Assembly (NCBI GenBank): GCA_034678415.1
Contig: JAXDBV010000308.1
Coordinates: 1 to 17,841, forward strand
Source of the DNA: JAXDBV01 sp034678415
Lineage (GTDB): Bacteria; Bacteroidota; Bacteroidia; Bacteroidales; VadinHA17
DNA: 17,841 nucleotides
Direction: 5' to 3'
Shown: piece by piece, positions 1 to 7,207 of the stretch
Position numbering within the stretch: position 1 is the stretch's first letter
Layout of the letters: every line of letters starts with the position of its first letter
Notes under the pieces: generated by a model
Seen by the model: the letters and a program-made list of their open reading frames with translations, nothing else
Databases searched by the model: none
Told to the model about the DNA's origin: nothing
Made by a program: the position numbers and the translations under genes

Positions 1-2282
1 ATAACGCTGTGTCGGGGATCGTACAGGACAGGCATGGATCGTTCTGGCTGAGCTCTTATGGCGGCGGGCTGTCAAGGATGAGTTTCCGGACGGGGCTACC
101 GTCTATAATCCGTTATAGAGAATCGGACGGACTGCCCGATCTGAAAATCAATGGCCTGTCGCTTGCCCCCGACGGCACCCTGTGGCTCGCCACCAATGAC
201 CATGGAATCGTCCGGTACGACGGGAAACGGTTTGCCAACCTTACCAATATGAACGGCCTGGTGGATAACCATGTAAATGCTGTCCTGGCCGACTCCAAGG
301 GAAACATCTGGTGCGGCACCAATACAGGCATCTGTAAATACAACGGCACAGGATTTTTCTGTATCCAGGAGGATGATGAGTTCCGGTTGCCCAATAACCT
401 GGTCTATTGTGTTATTGAAGACCGCTCCGGGCATATCTGGGCCGGTACCTGGGATGGCCTGGTGGAATTTACCGCACAATCCATGACCTCCTATGACGAA
501 GAGGAAGGCCTGGATTTTCGAAGGATACATACCCTGGCCGAGGATCCCTCAGGTAATATCTGGATCGGAACTTTCGGCGGCGGCATCTACATGCTCAATA
601 CGCATACCACGGAGAAACGGCGTATCCGTCAGGTAGCCGACGACCGTCTTATCGGTTCCAACAACATTGCATCCCTCCTTTTCACTGACAGGAACACCCT
701 CATCGTTGCAACGGACAAAGGATTCGATCGCCTAACCCTCGATGACTCGCTGCGGGTGATCTCGGTACGTAATTATGACCGCTCCGACGGTTTCATCGGC
801 CAGGAAAACAATGTAAATGCCTTATGCCTCGACACCTCGGGAAGGGTATGGTTCGGCACCGTTAAAGGACTGACATGCTATGACCGGAACCTCGAGAACC
901 TGAACCTCACAGTCCCCTCTCCCTTCCTCACCGGTATACGGCTGTCGTACGAGGATGTCAACTGGAAGGAAAGGGCAGACAGCGTCAGCCCGTGGACAGG
1001 AATACCCGTTAACCTCAAACTGTCTTACACTGAGAACCATGTCACCTTTGATTTTATGGCCATCTCCATGGGCAACCCTGATAAACTCAGGTACAGATAC
1101 AGGCTGCTCGAACGCGATACCATCTGGTCACCTCCCAGGAAAGAGACACAGGTGACATATTCGGGGCTGGCACCGGGCACCTATGTGTTCGAAGTGAGCG
1201 CATGTAACGAGGCGGGCCTGTGGAATCCTGTACCTATGCGCTATGCATTCATTATCAAACCACCCTTTTACCGCACATGGTGGTTCATCTTCCTGGCTAT
1301 CCTGGCGGCTATGTTCTTTATTTTTTCATACATCAAGCTGAGGGAACGGAACCTTATCAGGGAAAAACGTGAACTGGAAGCAAAGGTGAATGAAAGAACC
1401 ATGGAGATAAGGAAACAGAAAGCCGTGATAGAGGAAAAGAATATTATCCTTGAAACAGCCAACCGGCAGATCACTTTCCAGAAGGAAATGATTGAGATGA
1501 AAAACAGGGATATAACAGCCAGCATCCATTATGCCAAACGAATACAGGATGCCATATTACCTTCACAGAAGATGCTGCAGGAAACCCTGGCCGATTCGTT
1601 CATCCTTTTCAAGCCAAAGGATATTGTAAGCGGCGATTTCTATTGGACACGGCGAGAGAACAAGCGCATGATCGTTGTTGCCGCCGACTGCACCGGTCAC
1701 GGTGTGCCGGGCGCCCTGATGAGCATGCTCGGTATTTCCTTCCTCGATGAGATCGTCGATAAGGAAGGCTTTCTTGAACCCGGCAGGATCCTCAACAAAC
1801 TCAGGGATAATATTGTCGTGGCACTGAAACAGAAAGGAGAACAAAGCGAAACGAAGGACGGAATGGATATTTCCATCTGCTGCCTCGACATGGAAAAGAA
1901 CACCCTGTCCTTTGCCGGGGCCAACAATCCCCTTTACATGATCCGGAAAAACGTCCTCACCGAGATCAAGGCCGACCGTATGCCTGTAGCTATCCATGCC
2001 ACCATGGACAGTTTCGCCAGTCATACCATCCGTTATGAACCGGGCGACCAGTTCTATATGACCTCCGACGGGTATGCCGACCAGTTCGGCGGGCCGGAAG
2101 GCAAAAAAATCAAGTACAAACCTTTTAAGAACCTCCTCCTCTCGGCTTGTGTACAACCAATGGTAGCACAAAAACGAATACTCGACGATTACTTTGAAAA
2201 CTGGAAAAAAGGACCCGGACCGGACGGGAAATCATACGAACAGGTGGACGACGTGGTAATCGTAGGTTTCCGTGTTATATAA
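1..2282 (+). CDS. Propeller sensor fused to SpoIIE-type PP2C phosphatase, 5' truncated by window edge
   Basis: The frame is open to the left edge (first full codon at 3), so the GTG at 9 is not a credible start and the true N-terminus lies outside. The visible protein begins with beta-propeller repeats of the two-component regulator type (repeated patterns such as GNIWCGT, GHIWAGT, GNIWIGT, GRVWFGT, nt 1-920), then a Y_Y_Y Ig-like domain (about 1035-1255), one membrane helix (about 1276-1335), a charged coiled coil (about 1340-1530) and a C-terminal SpoIIE/PP2C phosphatase domain. Acidic metal-site motifs are present: SGDFYW (Asp codon 1635), AADCTGHG (Asp codon 1686), TSDGYADQFGG and a final VDDVVIVGF. 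In the family such proteins sense a periplasmic signal and dephosphorylate a Ser/Thr-phosphorylated partner such as an anti-sigma-factor antagonist. The phosphatase sits where hybrid two-component sensors carry a histidine kinase. No partner gene is visible. Domain assignment is firm; the signal is unknown. Confidence 0.93.
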   Translation, partial: NAVSGIVQDRHGSFWLSSYGGGLSRMSFRTGLPSIIRYRESDGLPDLKINGLSLAPDGTLWLATNDHGIVRYDGKRFANLTNMNGLVDNHVNAVLADSKGNIWCGTNTGICKYNGTGFFCIQEDDEFRLPNNLVYCVIEDRSGHIWAGTWDGLVEFTAQSMTSYDEEEGLDFRRIHTLAEDPSGNIWIGTFGGGIYMLNTHTTEKRRIRQVADDRLIGSNNIASLLFTDRNTLIVATDKGFDRLTLDDSLRVISVRNYDRSDGFIGQENNVNALCLDTSGRVWFGTVKGLTCYDRNLENLNLTVPSPFLTGIRLSYEDVNWKERADSVSPWTGIPVNLKLSYTENHVTFDFMAISMGNPDKLRYRYRLLERDTIWSPPRKETQVTYSGLAPGTYVFEVSACNEAGLWNPVPMRYAFIIKPPFYRTWWFIFLAILAAMFFIFSYIKLRERNLIREKRELEAKVNERTMEIRKQKAVIEEKNIILETANRQITFQKEMIEMKNRDITASIHYAKRIQDAILPSQKMLQETLADSFILFKPKDIVSGDFYWTRRENKRMIVVAADCTGHGVPGALMSMLGISFLDEIVDKEGFLEPGRILNKLRDNIVVALKQKGEQSETKDGMDISICCLDMEKNTLSFAGANNPLYMIRKNVLTEIKADRMPVAIHATMDSFASHTIRYEPGDQFYMTSDGYADQFGGPEGKKIKYKPFKNLLLSACVQPMVAQKRILDDYFENWKKGPGPDGKSYEQVDDVVIVGFRVI

Positions 2283-2352
2283 TCCTCCGGCCTGTTCATG
2301 AGAAATAGGAATTTTAAAGAAAAATCCCGTTTGTTCATTAATGTACATGAAG

Positions 2353-2389
2353 TGTCTGAATATTAGACAATATAACTTTCTGTCAGACA
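2353..2389 (+). promoter_or_regulatory. Alternative small hairpins in the leader of the ABC permease gene
   Basis: In the 207-base spacer between the phosphatase and permease genes, TGTCTGA (2353-2359) can pair either with AGACA (2365-2369) or, fully, with TCAGACA (2383-2389). The two pairings exclude each other. A TAACTTTC (2373-2380) lies between them and is one base off the Bacteroidota -7 motif, but no matching -33 TTTG is seen. This could be a regulator site or leader structure; evidence is weak. The rest of the spacer shows nothing recognisable. Confidence 0.22.
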
Positions 2390-2489
2390 AGATGAAATAG
2401 GATTAAGTGATTGATCAACAATAACTAAACAATACTGGCACCAAGATTGAGATTGTTAATTTATTATACACCCAAATCTATCAGCATCC

Positions 2490-4871
2490 ATGTTTCGGAA
2501 CTTATTCAGAGTGGCCATACGAAGAATCAGGAAAGAACTGGGGTACAGCGTGATCATCGTCACCGGCCTTACAATAGGCATTGTCAGCAGTTTATTTCTC
2601 CTGTTGTATGTCTTTGATGATCTCAGCTACGACCGGTTTCATGTCAATAAGGACAGGATTGTGCGCGTTGTTTCCGACATCAAGGAGACCGATGATGCGT
2701 TTGTGTGGGCGGTGGCACAGATCCCGTTTGCTCACCAGGTGAAGGAAGACTATCCGGAGGTGGAGAGCGTGTGCAGGATATTTCCTGCCGGCAGGACTCT
2801 GTATAAGTACAATGAGATCAGCCGATATGAAGATGAAGTATATATTGCCGACAGCACTATCTTCAGCATCTTCAGCTTTACCCTTCTCAGTGGTGATCCG
2901 GACAAGGTGCTCACCCGGCCTAATACCATGGTTGTTAGCGAGTCATTTGCCGGGAGCTATTTTGGCAGTGATGACCCGGTGGGAAAAACACTGATCACCG
3001 GCGACAACCGGGCCTTCGAGATCACCGGTGTGATGAAGGATGTCCCGCGTAATTCCCACATCCGGTTTTCCGCGCTGTACTCACGGGCTACCCTGCCTCC
3101 CGATGACCAGATCGGTTCCTGGGGTAATTTTGGCGTGTATACCTACCTTCTGTTGAATGAGAACACCGACCGCACCGCCTTTGGGGAAAAGATACAGGAG
3201 ATGTATGAAAAGTATATGGCGCAAATCTTCCGGCAGTATAATATCAGCGTTAAATATGTTCTTGAACCTTTAACGGATATTTACCTGAAGTCGGAAGCGA
3301 GGGGAGGAGAGGGGCCGCATGGGAGCATTACCTATCTTTACGTGTTCTCCATCGTGGCGTTTTTCCTGCTGCTCATTGCCAGTATCAACTATATGAATCT
3401 TGCCACGGCACGGTCAGCCCGGCGCGCTCGTGAGGTGGGAATGCGAAAGGTGGTGGGGTCAAGCCGCGGACCCCTCATCATGCAGTTCCTCACCGAATCC
3501 ATGGTGTTCACCATTATCTCCTTCATCTTCAGCATCCTGATCGTTCTGCTCCTCATGACGGAATTCAACCGTATCGCCAATAAATTCTTCGACTTTTCAT
3601 ACCTGCTGAACGGTAAATTGATCCTGACATACCTTCTGATCATCATCGTTGTGGGAATTGTCGGGGGGAGCTATCCTGCCCTGTACCTCTCACGGTTCAA
3701 TCCTGTTGTAGTATTCAAGAATGATACAGAAACCGGACGCTCTAATTTCCTGGTAAGGAAAATCCTCGTCGTCCTCCAGTTTGCGATCTCCATCGCCCTG
3801 ATCATCATTACATGGATCATCTATACACAGATCGGCTTTATGAAGAACAAGGATGTGGGTTTTGACAGGAAGAACGTGGTGATCCTGCAGCTGGAGAACC
3901 GCCAGATGATACGGCAATACCCTGTGCTGCGTGATGCGCTGATCAACCAGCCCGGAATTATCCATGTGTCAAGCTCAAACAACAGGATAGGTGACGGGAC
4001 AGCCAAGCTCCTGCTTCAGGTGGAAACAGCGGAAGGGATGGTTGAACGGGGGATTAACCTCTATTCTGTCGACTACGACTTTGTTGAAACCATGGGCATA
4101 CAGATCGTGGAAGGTCGCGATTTCTCCAGGGATTTTGTTTCCGACACGGCTCTTGGCGTGATCATCAACGAGACCATGGCCCAGCGATTCAACTGGGACA
4201 AGCCGCTGGGAAAGAAAGTGGCCCAGATCGGCAACGACAGTACACCCGCACGCGTGGTGGGTGTTATGAAGGATTTTCACCAGCTTGGACTGTACAGCCC
4301 GATGGAAACGCTGATGCTGATCCTGCGCGAGAACGGATACTATGCCAATATCAGGATTGACGGCTCAGGGGTTCAGGAGACCCTGCGCCTTATCGAAAGC
4401 AAGTGGAAGGAAATATTCCCCGACCGGGAGTTTCAGTACACCTTTCTCGAAGACTACTACAACCGGCAGTTCCAGACTGACGAACGCAGGGGCGTGATCT
4501 TTACCTGGTTCTCGGTGCTGATCGTTCTCATCGCCTGCCTTGGACTCTTCGGCCTTGCCGCATTCTCAGTGGAGCAGAGGAGGAAGGAAATCGGTATAAG
4601 GAAAGTGATGGGTGCTTCCATGGCGACCATCGTGAACCTGTTCTTCAGGGAATTCCTCGTGCTCGTGCTTTTTTCCATGATTATTGCCTTCCCCGCAGCT
4701 TTCTTTTATGCCAGGGACTGGCTTCGTGATTATCCATACCCGGTCGCTATCAACCCCTGGATATTCATCGGAACAGCGCTGATAGCGGTGATCATCACAA
4801 TCCTTACCGTGAGTTACAGCACCGTGAAGGCGGGACTGAGCCAACCTGCCGAGGCACTGAGAATGGAATGA
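2490..4871 (+). CDS. MacB/FtsX-family ABC transporter permease (tandem FtsX domains)
   Basis: A 793-residue membrane protein. It starts with a cytoplasmic RNLFRVAIRRIRK stretch and a first helix (about 20-43), followed by a MacB-like periplasmic core and a block of three helices (about 280-405). It then repeats the plan: helix near 428-447, second periplasmic domain, final three helices (about 675-785). Both FtsX blocks carry the cytoplasmic coupling motif after their first helix: EVGMRKVVG from residue 315 and EIGIRKVMG from residue 700. This duplicated layout without a nucleotide-binding domain is typical of Bacteroidota permeases that act as mechanotransmitters for lipoprotein or small-molecule export, or antimicrobial-peptide resistance. 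The ATPase it needs is not in the window, so the substrate cannot be inferred. The ATG at 2490 has no Shine-Dalgarno, usual for the phylum. It lies 207 bases after the phosphatase gene, so co-transcription is uncertain. Confidence 0.93.
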   Translation: MFRNLFRVAIRRIRKELGYSVIIVTGLTIGIVSSLFLLLYVFDDLSYDRFHVNKDRIVRVVSDIKETDDAFVWAVAQIPFAHQVKEDYPEVESVCRIFPAGRTLYKYNEISRYEDEVYIADSTIFSIFSFTLLSGDPDKVLTRPNTMVVSESFAGSYFGSDDPVGKTLITGDNRAFEITGVMKDVPRNSHIRFSALYSRATLPPDDQIGSWGNFGVYTYLLLNENTDRTAFGEKIQEMYEKYMAQIFRQYNISVKYVLEPLTDIYLKSEARGGEGPHGSITYLYVFSIVAFFLLLIASINYMNLATARSARRAREVGMRKVVGSSRGPLIMQFLTESMVFTIISFIFSILIVLLLMTEFNRIANKFFDFSYLLNGKLILTYLLIIIVVGIVGGSYPALYLSRFNPVVVFKNDTETGRSNFLVRKILVVLQFAISIALIIITWIIYTQIGFMKNKDVGFDRKNVVILQLENRQMIRQYPVLRDALINQPGIIHVSSSNNRIGDGTAKLLLQVETAEGMVERGINLYSVDYDFVETMGIQIVEGRDFSRDFVSDTALGVIINETMAQRFNWDKPLGKKVAQIGNDSTPARVVGVMKDFHQLGLYSPMETLMLILRENGYYANIRIDGSGVQETLRLIESKWKEIFPDREFQYTFLEDYYNRQFQTDERRGVIFTWFSVLIVLIACLGLFGLAAFSVEQRRKEIGIRKVMGASMATIVNLFFREFLVLVLFSMIIAFPAAFFYARDWLRDYPYPVAINPWIFIGTALIAVIITILTVSYSTVKAGLSQPAEALRME

Positions 4872-4901
4872 TCTTAAGCAACAACTGCCCTTGTTATCGT
4901 A

Positions 4902-4927
4902 TATTCCGCTGACTGCCCTGCGGAATA
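4902..4927 (+). terminator. Possible weak terminator after the ABC permease gene
   Basis: An 8-bp perfect stem (TATTCCGC, 4902-4909, with GCGGAATA, 4920-4927; loop 10) begins 30 bases after the permease stop. It is followed by A/T-rich ATTATTAA rather than a clean T tract. A second stem (GGGAAC 4940-4945 with GTTCCC 4960-4965) follows. The position fits a 3' end, but the missing U tract lowers confidence. The remaining spacer to 5230 holds no recognisable gene. Confidence 0.35.
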
Positions 4928-5230
4928 ATTATTAACCCGGGGAACCTGTTGATGTTGCTGTTCCCTTCCTTTACACGGGACAATGCAGGAGAACAACTTC
5001 AGTATTATCTGGCCAGGCATCATTGATGTACGGGCCACCTGATCTGCCACCCGTGAACAGGGTAGTGAACCGGCACAATAAATTACTGAATAACAGCTGT
5101 GCATGTCTTAACCGGGCATCTGCTGATACTCATTTTGTGACATTTTCCCGCCGGTATAAACAATCGATAATGATTGCATACAGGTTACTTTAACCATAAG
5201 GGGGTGGCACATAAACATGCACTTACTTGG

Positions 5231-5294
5231 GAAATTACATAATTAATTATTGAATTATTTCAGTAATTAATTCAATAATAAATTCAATAATTTC
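5231..5294. repeat. AT-rich nested inverted repeat downstream of trxB
   Basis: ATTATTGAATTA (5246-5257) is the exact reverse complement of TAATTCAATAAT (5268-5279), a 12-bp stem with a 10-base loop. The flanking GAAATTA (5231-5237) and TAATTTC (5288-5294) are also complementary, and a further AATTCAATAA lies at 5281-5290. It sits 37 bases past the trxB stop on the minus strand, so it may act as a 3'-end structure. It is almost pure A/T and therefore not a classical terminator. Confidence 0.45.
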
Positions 5295-5331
5295 TGAACC
5301 ATACAGAACCTGTTACTGGTGTTATGTTTTT

Positions 5332-6336
5332 TCACCCTTCTTTTTCGGACAGGTAATGTTCGGCGTCGATGGCGGCCATGCAGCCAGATCCGGCGGCTGT
5401 CACGGCCTGCCGGTAATGTTTGTCCTGCACGTCGCCGCAAGCAAACACTCCTTCCACATTTGTCTTCGTTGTCCCCGGCCTGGTAATGATGTACCCCGTT
5501 TCATCGAGGGTGAGGAATTGGCTGAAGATTTCGGAGTTTGGTTTATGGCCTATGGCAAGGAAGAATCCGTCAATGTTGATTTTTACTTCCTCCTCCTCGG
5601 GGGTGCCGGCTTTTTTCACAAGGATCGCGCCTTCCACAACCCCGTCACCGAACAGGTCTTTTGCCTGATGCTCAAACAGTATGTGGATGTTGGGTTTCTT
5701 CATCACCCGCTGCTGCATGATCTTCGATGCCCTGAGGAAGGGCTTGCGAACCACCATATATACCTTGTTGCACAGGTTGGAAAGGTAGAGTGCTTCCTCG
5801 CAGGCGGTATCGCCTCCGCCTACCACGGCCACATCCCTGCCTTTGTAGAAAAACCCGTCGCAGGTGGCGCATGCTGACACCCCTGAACCGGCATACTTTT
5901 GTTCCGCCTCAATGCCAAGGTATTTGGCGCTGGCTCCCGTGGCAATGATCACGGCATCGGCCAGGATAGTTTTTATGTTGTCGATGATCACTGTATGAGG
6001 TGAGGAAGAAAAATCCACTGCGGTAGCCATACCTGACCGCACATCGGTATTGAACCGTAGGGCTTGTTGCCTGAGGTCTTCCATCATTTCCGGGCCCCTG
6101 ATCTCGCTGGGATAACCGGGGAAGTTCTCCACATCGGTGGTGGTGGTGAGCTGACCCCCGGGTTGTAATCCTTCATACAGTATGGGATGCAGGTTTGCCC
6201 GGGCAGCATAAATGGCAGCCGTGTAACCGGCCGGCCCCGATCCAAGAATCAGGCATCTGACATGCTCTACCGATGATTCCCCCGGTACAACGATTTTCTC
6301 ATCCTTTAACGGATCCATTTTCTTGAAGAGTCCCAT
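5332..6336 (-). CDS. trxB: Thioredoxin reductase (NADPH), flavoprotein
   Basis: A 334-residue cytoplasmic flavoenzyme that passes electrons from NADPH through FAD and a redox disulfide to thioredoxin. The N-terminal FAD dinucleotide motif GSGPAG is at residues 32-37, the redox-active CATC at Cys156 and Cys159, the NADPH motif GGGDTA at 173-178, and the late FAD motif is near the C-terminus (FACGDVQD). I chose the ATG at 6336 (MGLFKKMDP). An alternative in-frame ATG at 6318 would shorten it by six residues; both leave an N-terminal tail longer than the usual roughly 315-residue enzyme. The frame is open upstream for another 245 codons, but that extension is antisense to the GIY-YIG remnant and both tRNA-Pro copies, so it is not part of the protein. 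The gene is convergent with the permease and divergent from the tRNA-Pro locus. No thioredoxin gene is in the window. Confidence 0.96.
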   Translation of the reverse strand: MGLFKKMDPLKDEKIVVPGESSVEHVRCLILGSGPAGYTAAIYAARANLHPILYEGLQPGGQLTTTTDVENFPGYPSEIRGPEMMEDLRQQALRFNTDVRSGMATAVDFSSSPHTVIIDNIKTILADAVIIATGASAKYLGIEAEQKYAGSGVSACATCDGFFYKGRDVAVVGGGDTACEEALYLSNLCNKVYMVVRKPFLRASKIMQQRVMKKPNIHILFEHQAKDLFGDGVVEGAILVKKAGTPEEEEVKINIDGFFLAIGHKPNSEIFSQFLTLDETGYIITRPGTTKTNVEGVFACGDVQDKHYRQAVTAAGSGCMAAIDAEHYLSEKEG

Positions 6337-6421
6337 CGAGGTTCTGTTTTTGCTGATTGAATGTACATTATTGATTTTATGCTCTGACAATGAACGTGCC
6401 ACAGTAAAAGTAACTGAAAAA

Positions 6422-6452
6422 TTTGCAGTTTCGGCAGCTATATTTAATTTTG
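6422..6452 (+). promoter_or_regulatory. Bacteroidota-type promoter (TTTG-N19-TAATTTTG) facing the tRNA-Pro locus
   Basis: TTTG at 6422-6425, then 19 bases, then TAATTTTG at 6445-6452 fits the primary-sigma consensus TTTG/TAnnTTTG of this phylum exactly. It points to the plus strand with a predicted start near 6459. Just at that point CACCTC (6455-6460) and GAGGTG (6467-6472) form a 6-bp hairpin with a 6-base loop. The next things downstream are the truncated tRNA-Pro copy (6613) and then the intact tRNA with its terminator. I infer it is the tRNA-Pro promoter, possibly the original one from before the insertion; it could also make a small RNA. No convincing protein starts in 6460-6608. Confidence 0.6.
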
Positions 6453-6612
6453 TACACCTCCGGAAAGAGGTGATCGTGGTTGACCTGTCATCGCGAGAGG
6501 CTGACATGGAAAGGGAAAGACAGGTATTCCACGTCATTGTGGCAGCGGTGCGGGGTATGTTTTGGATTCTGTTAACCCTTCGGGGGATACAGGGATTAGT
6601 GAAGCAGGTTTT

Positions 6613-6709
6613 CGGGGTGTGGCGCAGTTGGTCCCGTTCCGCGATGCGGAACGAGGATCCACGAAAAATCAGAAAATCGAAGATTTTCGATTTTTCGGGA
6701 CTAGCGCAC
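6613..6709 (+). pseudogene. Truncated tRNA-Pro copy (first 28 bases) split by a palindromic insert
   Basis: The bases 6613-6632 equal tRNA-Pro positions 1-20, and 6702-6709 (TAGCGCAC) equal the next eight positions of the intact gene (6999-7006). Between them lie 69 bases (6633-6701) that are absent from the intact tRNA. After 6709 the sequence becomes an A-run, so the anticodon arm, T arm and acceptor 3' strand are missing. It cannot make a tRNA. It is best read as a 5' relic left by insertion or duplication at the tRNA gene. Confidence 0.75.
6631..6701. repeat. Palindromic REP-like element with two nested hairpins
   Basis: Ends are mirror-related: GTCCCG (6631-6636) and CGGGAC (6696-6701). 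Inside, CGTTCCGC (6635-6642) pairs with GCGGAACG (6646-6653) around a GAT loop. Further on, CGAAAAATC (6662-6670) plus GAAAATC (6672-6678) pair with GATTTTC (6682-6688) plus GATTTTTCG (6689-6697), a 16-bp stem with one bulged A and a GAA loop. A GGATCC palindrome lies between the stems. The element sits exactly between tRNA bases 20 and 21 of the truncated copy. Such compact two-hairpin units resemble dispersed palindromic repeats. Whether it is multi-copy in this genome cannot be seen here. Confidence 0.7.
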
Positions 6710-6728
6710 AAAAAAAACAGAAATAAAG

Positions 6729-7001
6729 ATGTTCTTTGTATACATAATAGAATCTGAGCCAAGCAAGAGGTATTATATAGGACAGACGGGTGATTTAAAA
6801 GCGAGGATCTCAAGGCATAATGAAGGGAAGAATGTGTCGACCAGGAGGTATATACCGTGGCGACTGAAGTGGTGGTAAGAGTATGAGACGAGATCAGAGG
6901 CCGTGAGGGTTGAAAGAAAGCTAAAGGGAATAAAGAAGAGGTCTTATATAGAAAAGTATGTAAAGGAACATGATTTTTCGGGGTGTGGCGCAGTTGGTTA
7001 G
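6729..7001 (+). pseudogene. Small GIY-YIG endonuclease, interrupted by a stop; C-terminus encoded by the tRNA-Pro 5' end
   Basis: Starting at the ATG at 6729, the frame encodes a UvrC-like GIY-YIG domain: VYII near residue 4, YYIGQT near residues 15-20, then LKARISRHN with the usual Arg and His, and later YETRSEAVRVERKLK containing the expected catalytic Glu region. Codon 50 is TAA (6876-6878), between KWW and EYETRSEA, where homologues usually have a residue such as Lys, so a one-base nonsense change is likely. The frame otherwise stays coherent to TAG at 6999-7001 (90 sense positions in all). The last residues FSGCGAVG and the stop are read from the tRNA-Pro gene, so endonuclease and tRNA overlap by 23 bases. 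Solo GIY-YIG proteins of this size are common in Bacteroidota. I infer a degenerate homing-type nuclease, though stop readthrough or a sequencing error is possible. Confidence 0.72.
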
Positions 7002-7052
7002 CGCACTTGCATGGGGTGCAAGGGGCCGCCAGTTCGAGTCTGGCCACCCCGA
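6979..7052 (+). tRNA. tRNA-Pro (anticodon GGG)
   Basis: A full cloverleaf of 74 bases: acceptor CGGGGTG with CACCCCG; D stem GCGC/GCGC with a nine-base loop; anticodon stem CTTGC/GCAAG with loop ATGGGGT, giving anticodon GGG (7013-7015, reading Pro codons CCC/CCU); variable loop GGGCC; T stem GCCAG/CTGGC with loop TTCGAGT; discriminator A. The C1-G72 pair agrees with bacterial proline tRNAs. CCA is not encoded. A terminator follows 12 bases later. Its first 23 bases also encode the end of the preceding GIY-YIG frame. Confidence 0.95.
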
Positions 7053-7064
7053 CAATCACACAAT

Positions 7065-7103
7065 AAGCCACTTACAGAGAGTATTCTTTGAAGTGGCTTT
7101 TTT
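7065..7103 (+). terminator. Rho-independent terminator of the tRNA-Pro gene
   Basis: AAGCCACTT (7065-7073) pairs perfectly with AAGTGGCTT (7091-7099), 9 bp with a 17-base loop, followed by a T run to 7103. It begins 12 bases after the tRNA end. Confidence 0.85.
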
Positions 7104-7207
7104 ATTTGCATGGAAATCCCAACACCACCCTCTATGTTGTAAAACATGATGATCATCTTGATTATTTAAACGATTAAAAATACATTATTGCCCGAAACGG
7201 TAATAGC

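Larger units (their letters stand above)
6609..6998 (+). repeat. 24-base exact direct repeat bracketing the GIY-YIG unit
   Basis: The bases 6609-6632 and 6975-6998 are identical: four T followed by the first 20 bases of the tRNA-Pro gene. Identity stops at both ends (6608 G versus 6974 T; 6633 C versus 6999 T). The offset is 366 bases. The repeat brackets a palindromic insert and a small endonuclease frame, as expected if the unit was inserted into the tRNA gene and rebuilt its 5' end, or arose by tandem duplication. Confidence 0.85.

Noticed and set aside
2490..4871. Operon of the phosphatase sensor with the ABC permease as a sensor-transporter pair
   Set aside because: The 207-base spacer, the absence of an ATPase gene and the lack of any shared element give no support for a functional pair.
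6323..6757. 144-codon plus-strand frame over the trxB 5' end and tRNA relic
   Set aside because: It runs through the promoter, the tRNA fragment and the palindrome and overlaps trxB antisense; no domain is recognisable.
6609..7052. CRISPR or integron-like array
   Set aside because: Only two copies of the 24-base repeat exist, 366 bases apart, and they are tRNA sequence; there are no regular spacers, cas genes or integrase.
6337..7071. N-terminal extension of trxB by 245 codons to a start at 7071
   Set aside because: It is antisense to the tRNA-Pro, the GIY-YIG frame and the palindrome; its repeated QLRHTPK comes from the duplicated tRNA. The TrxB fold starts after 6336. The length of the open stretch is notable but has no protein-family support.
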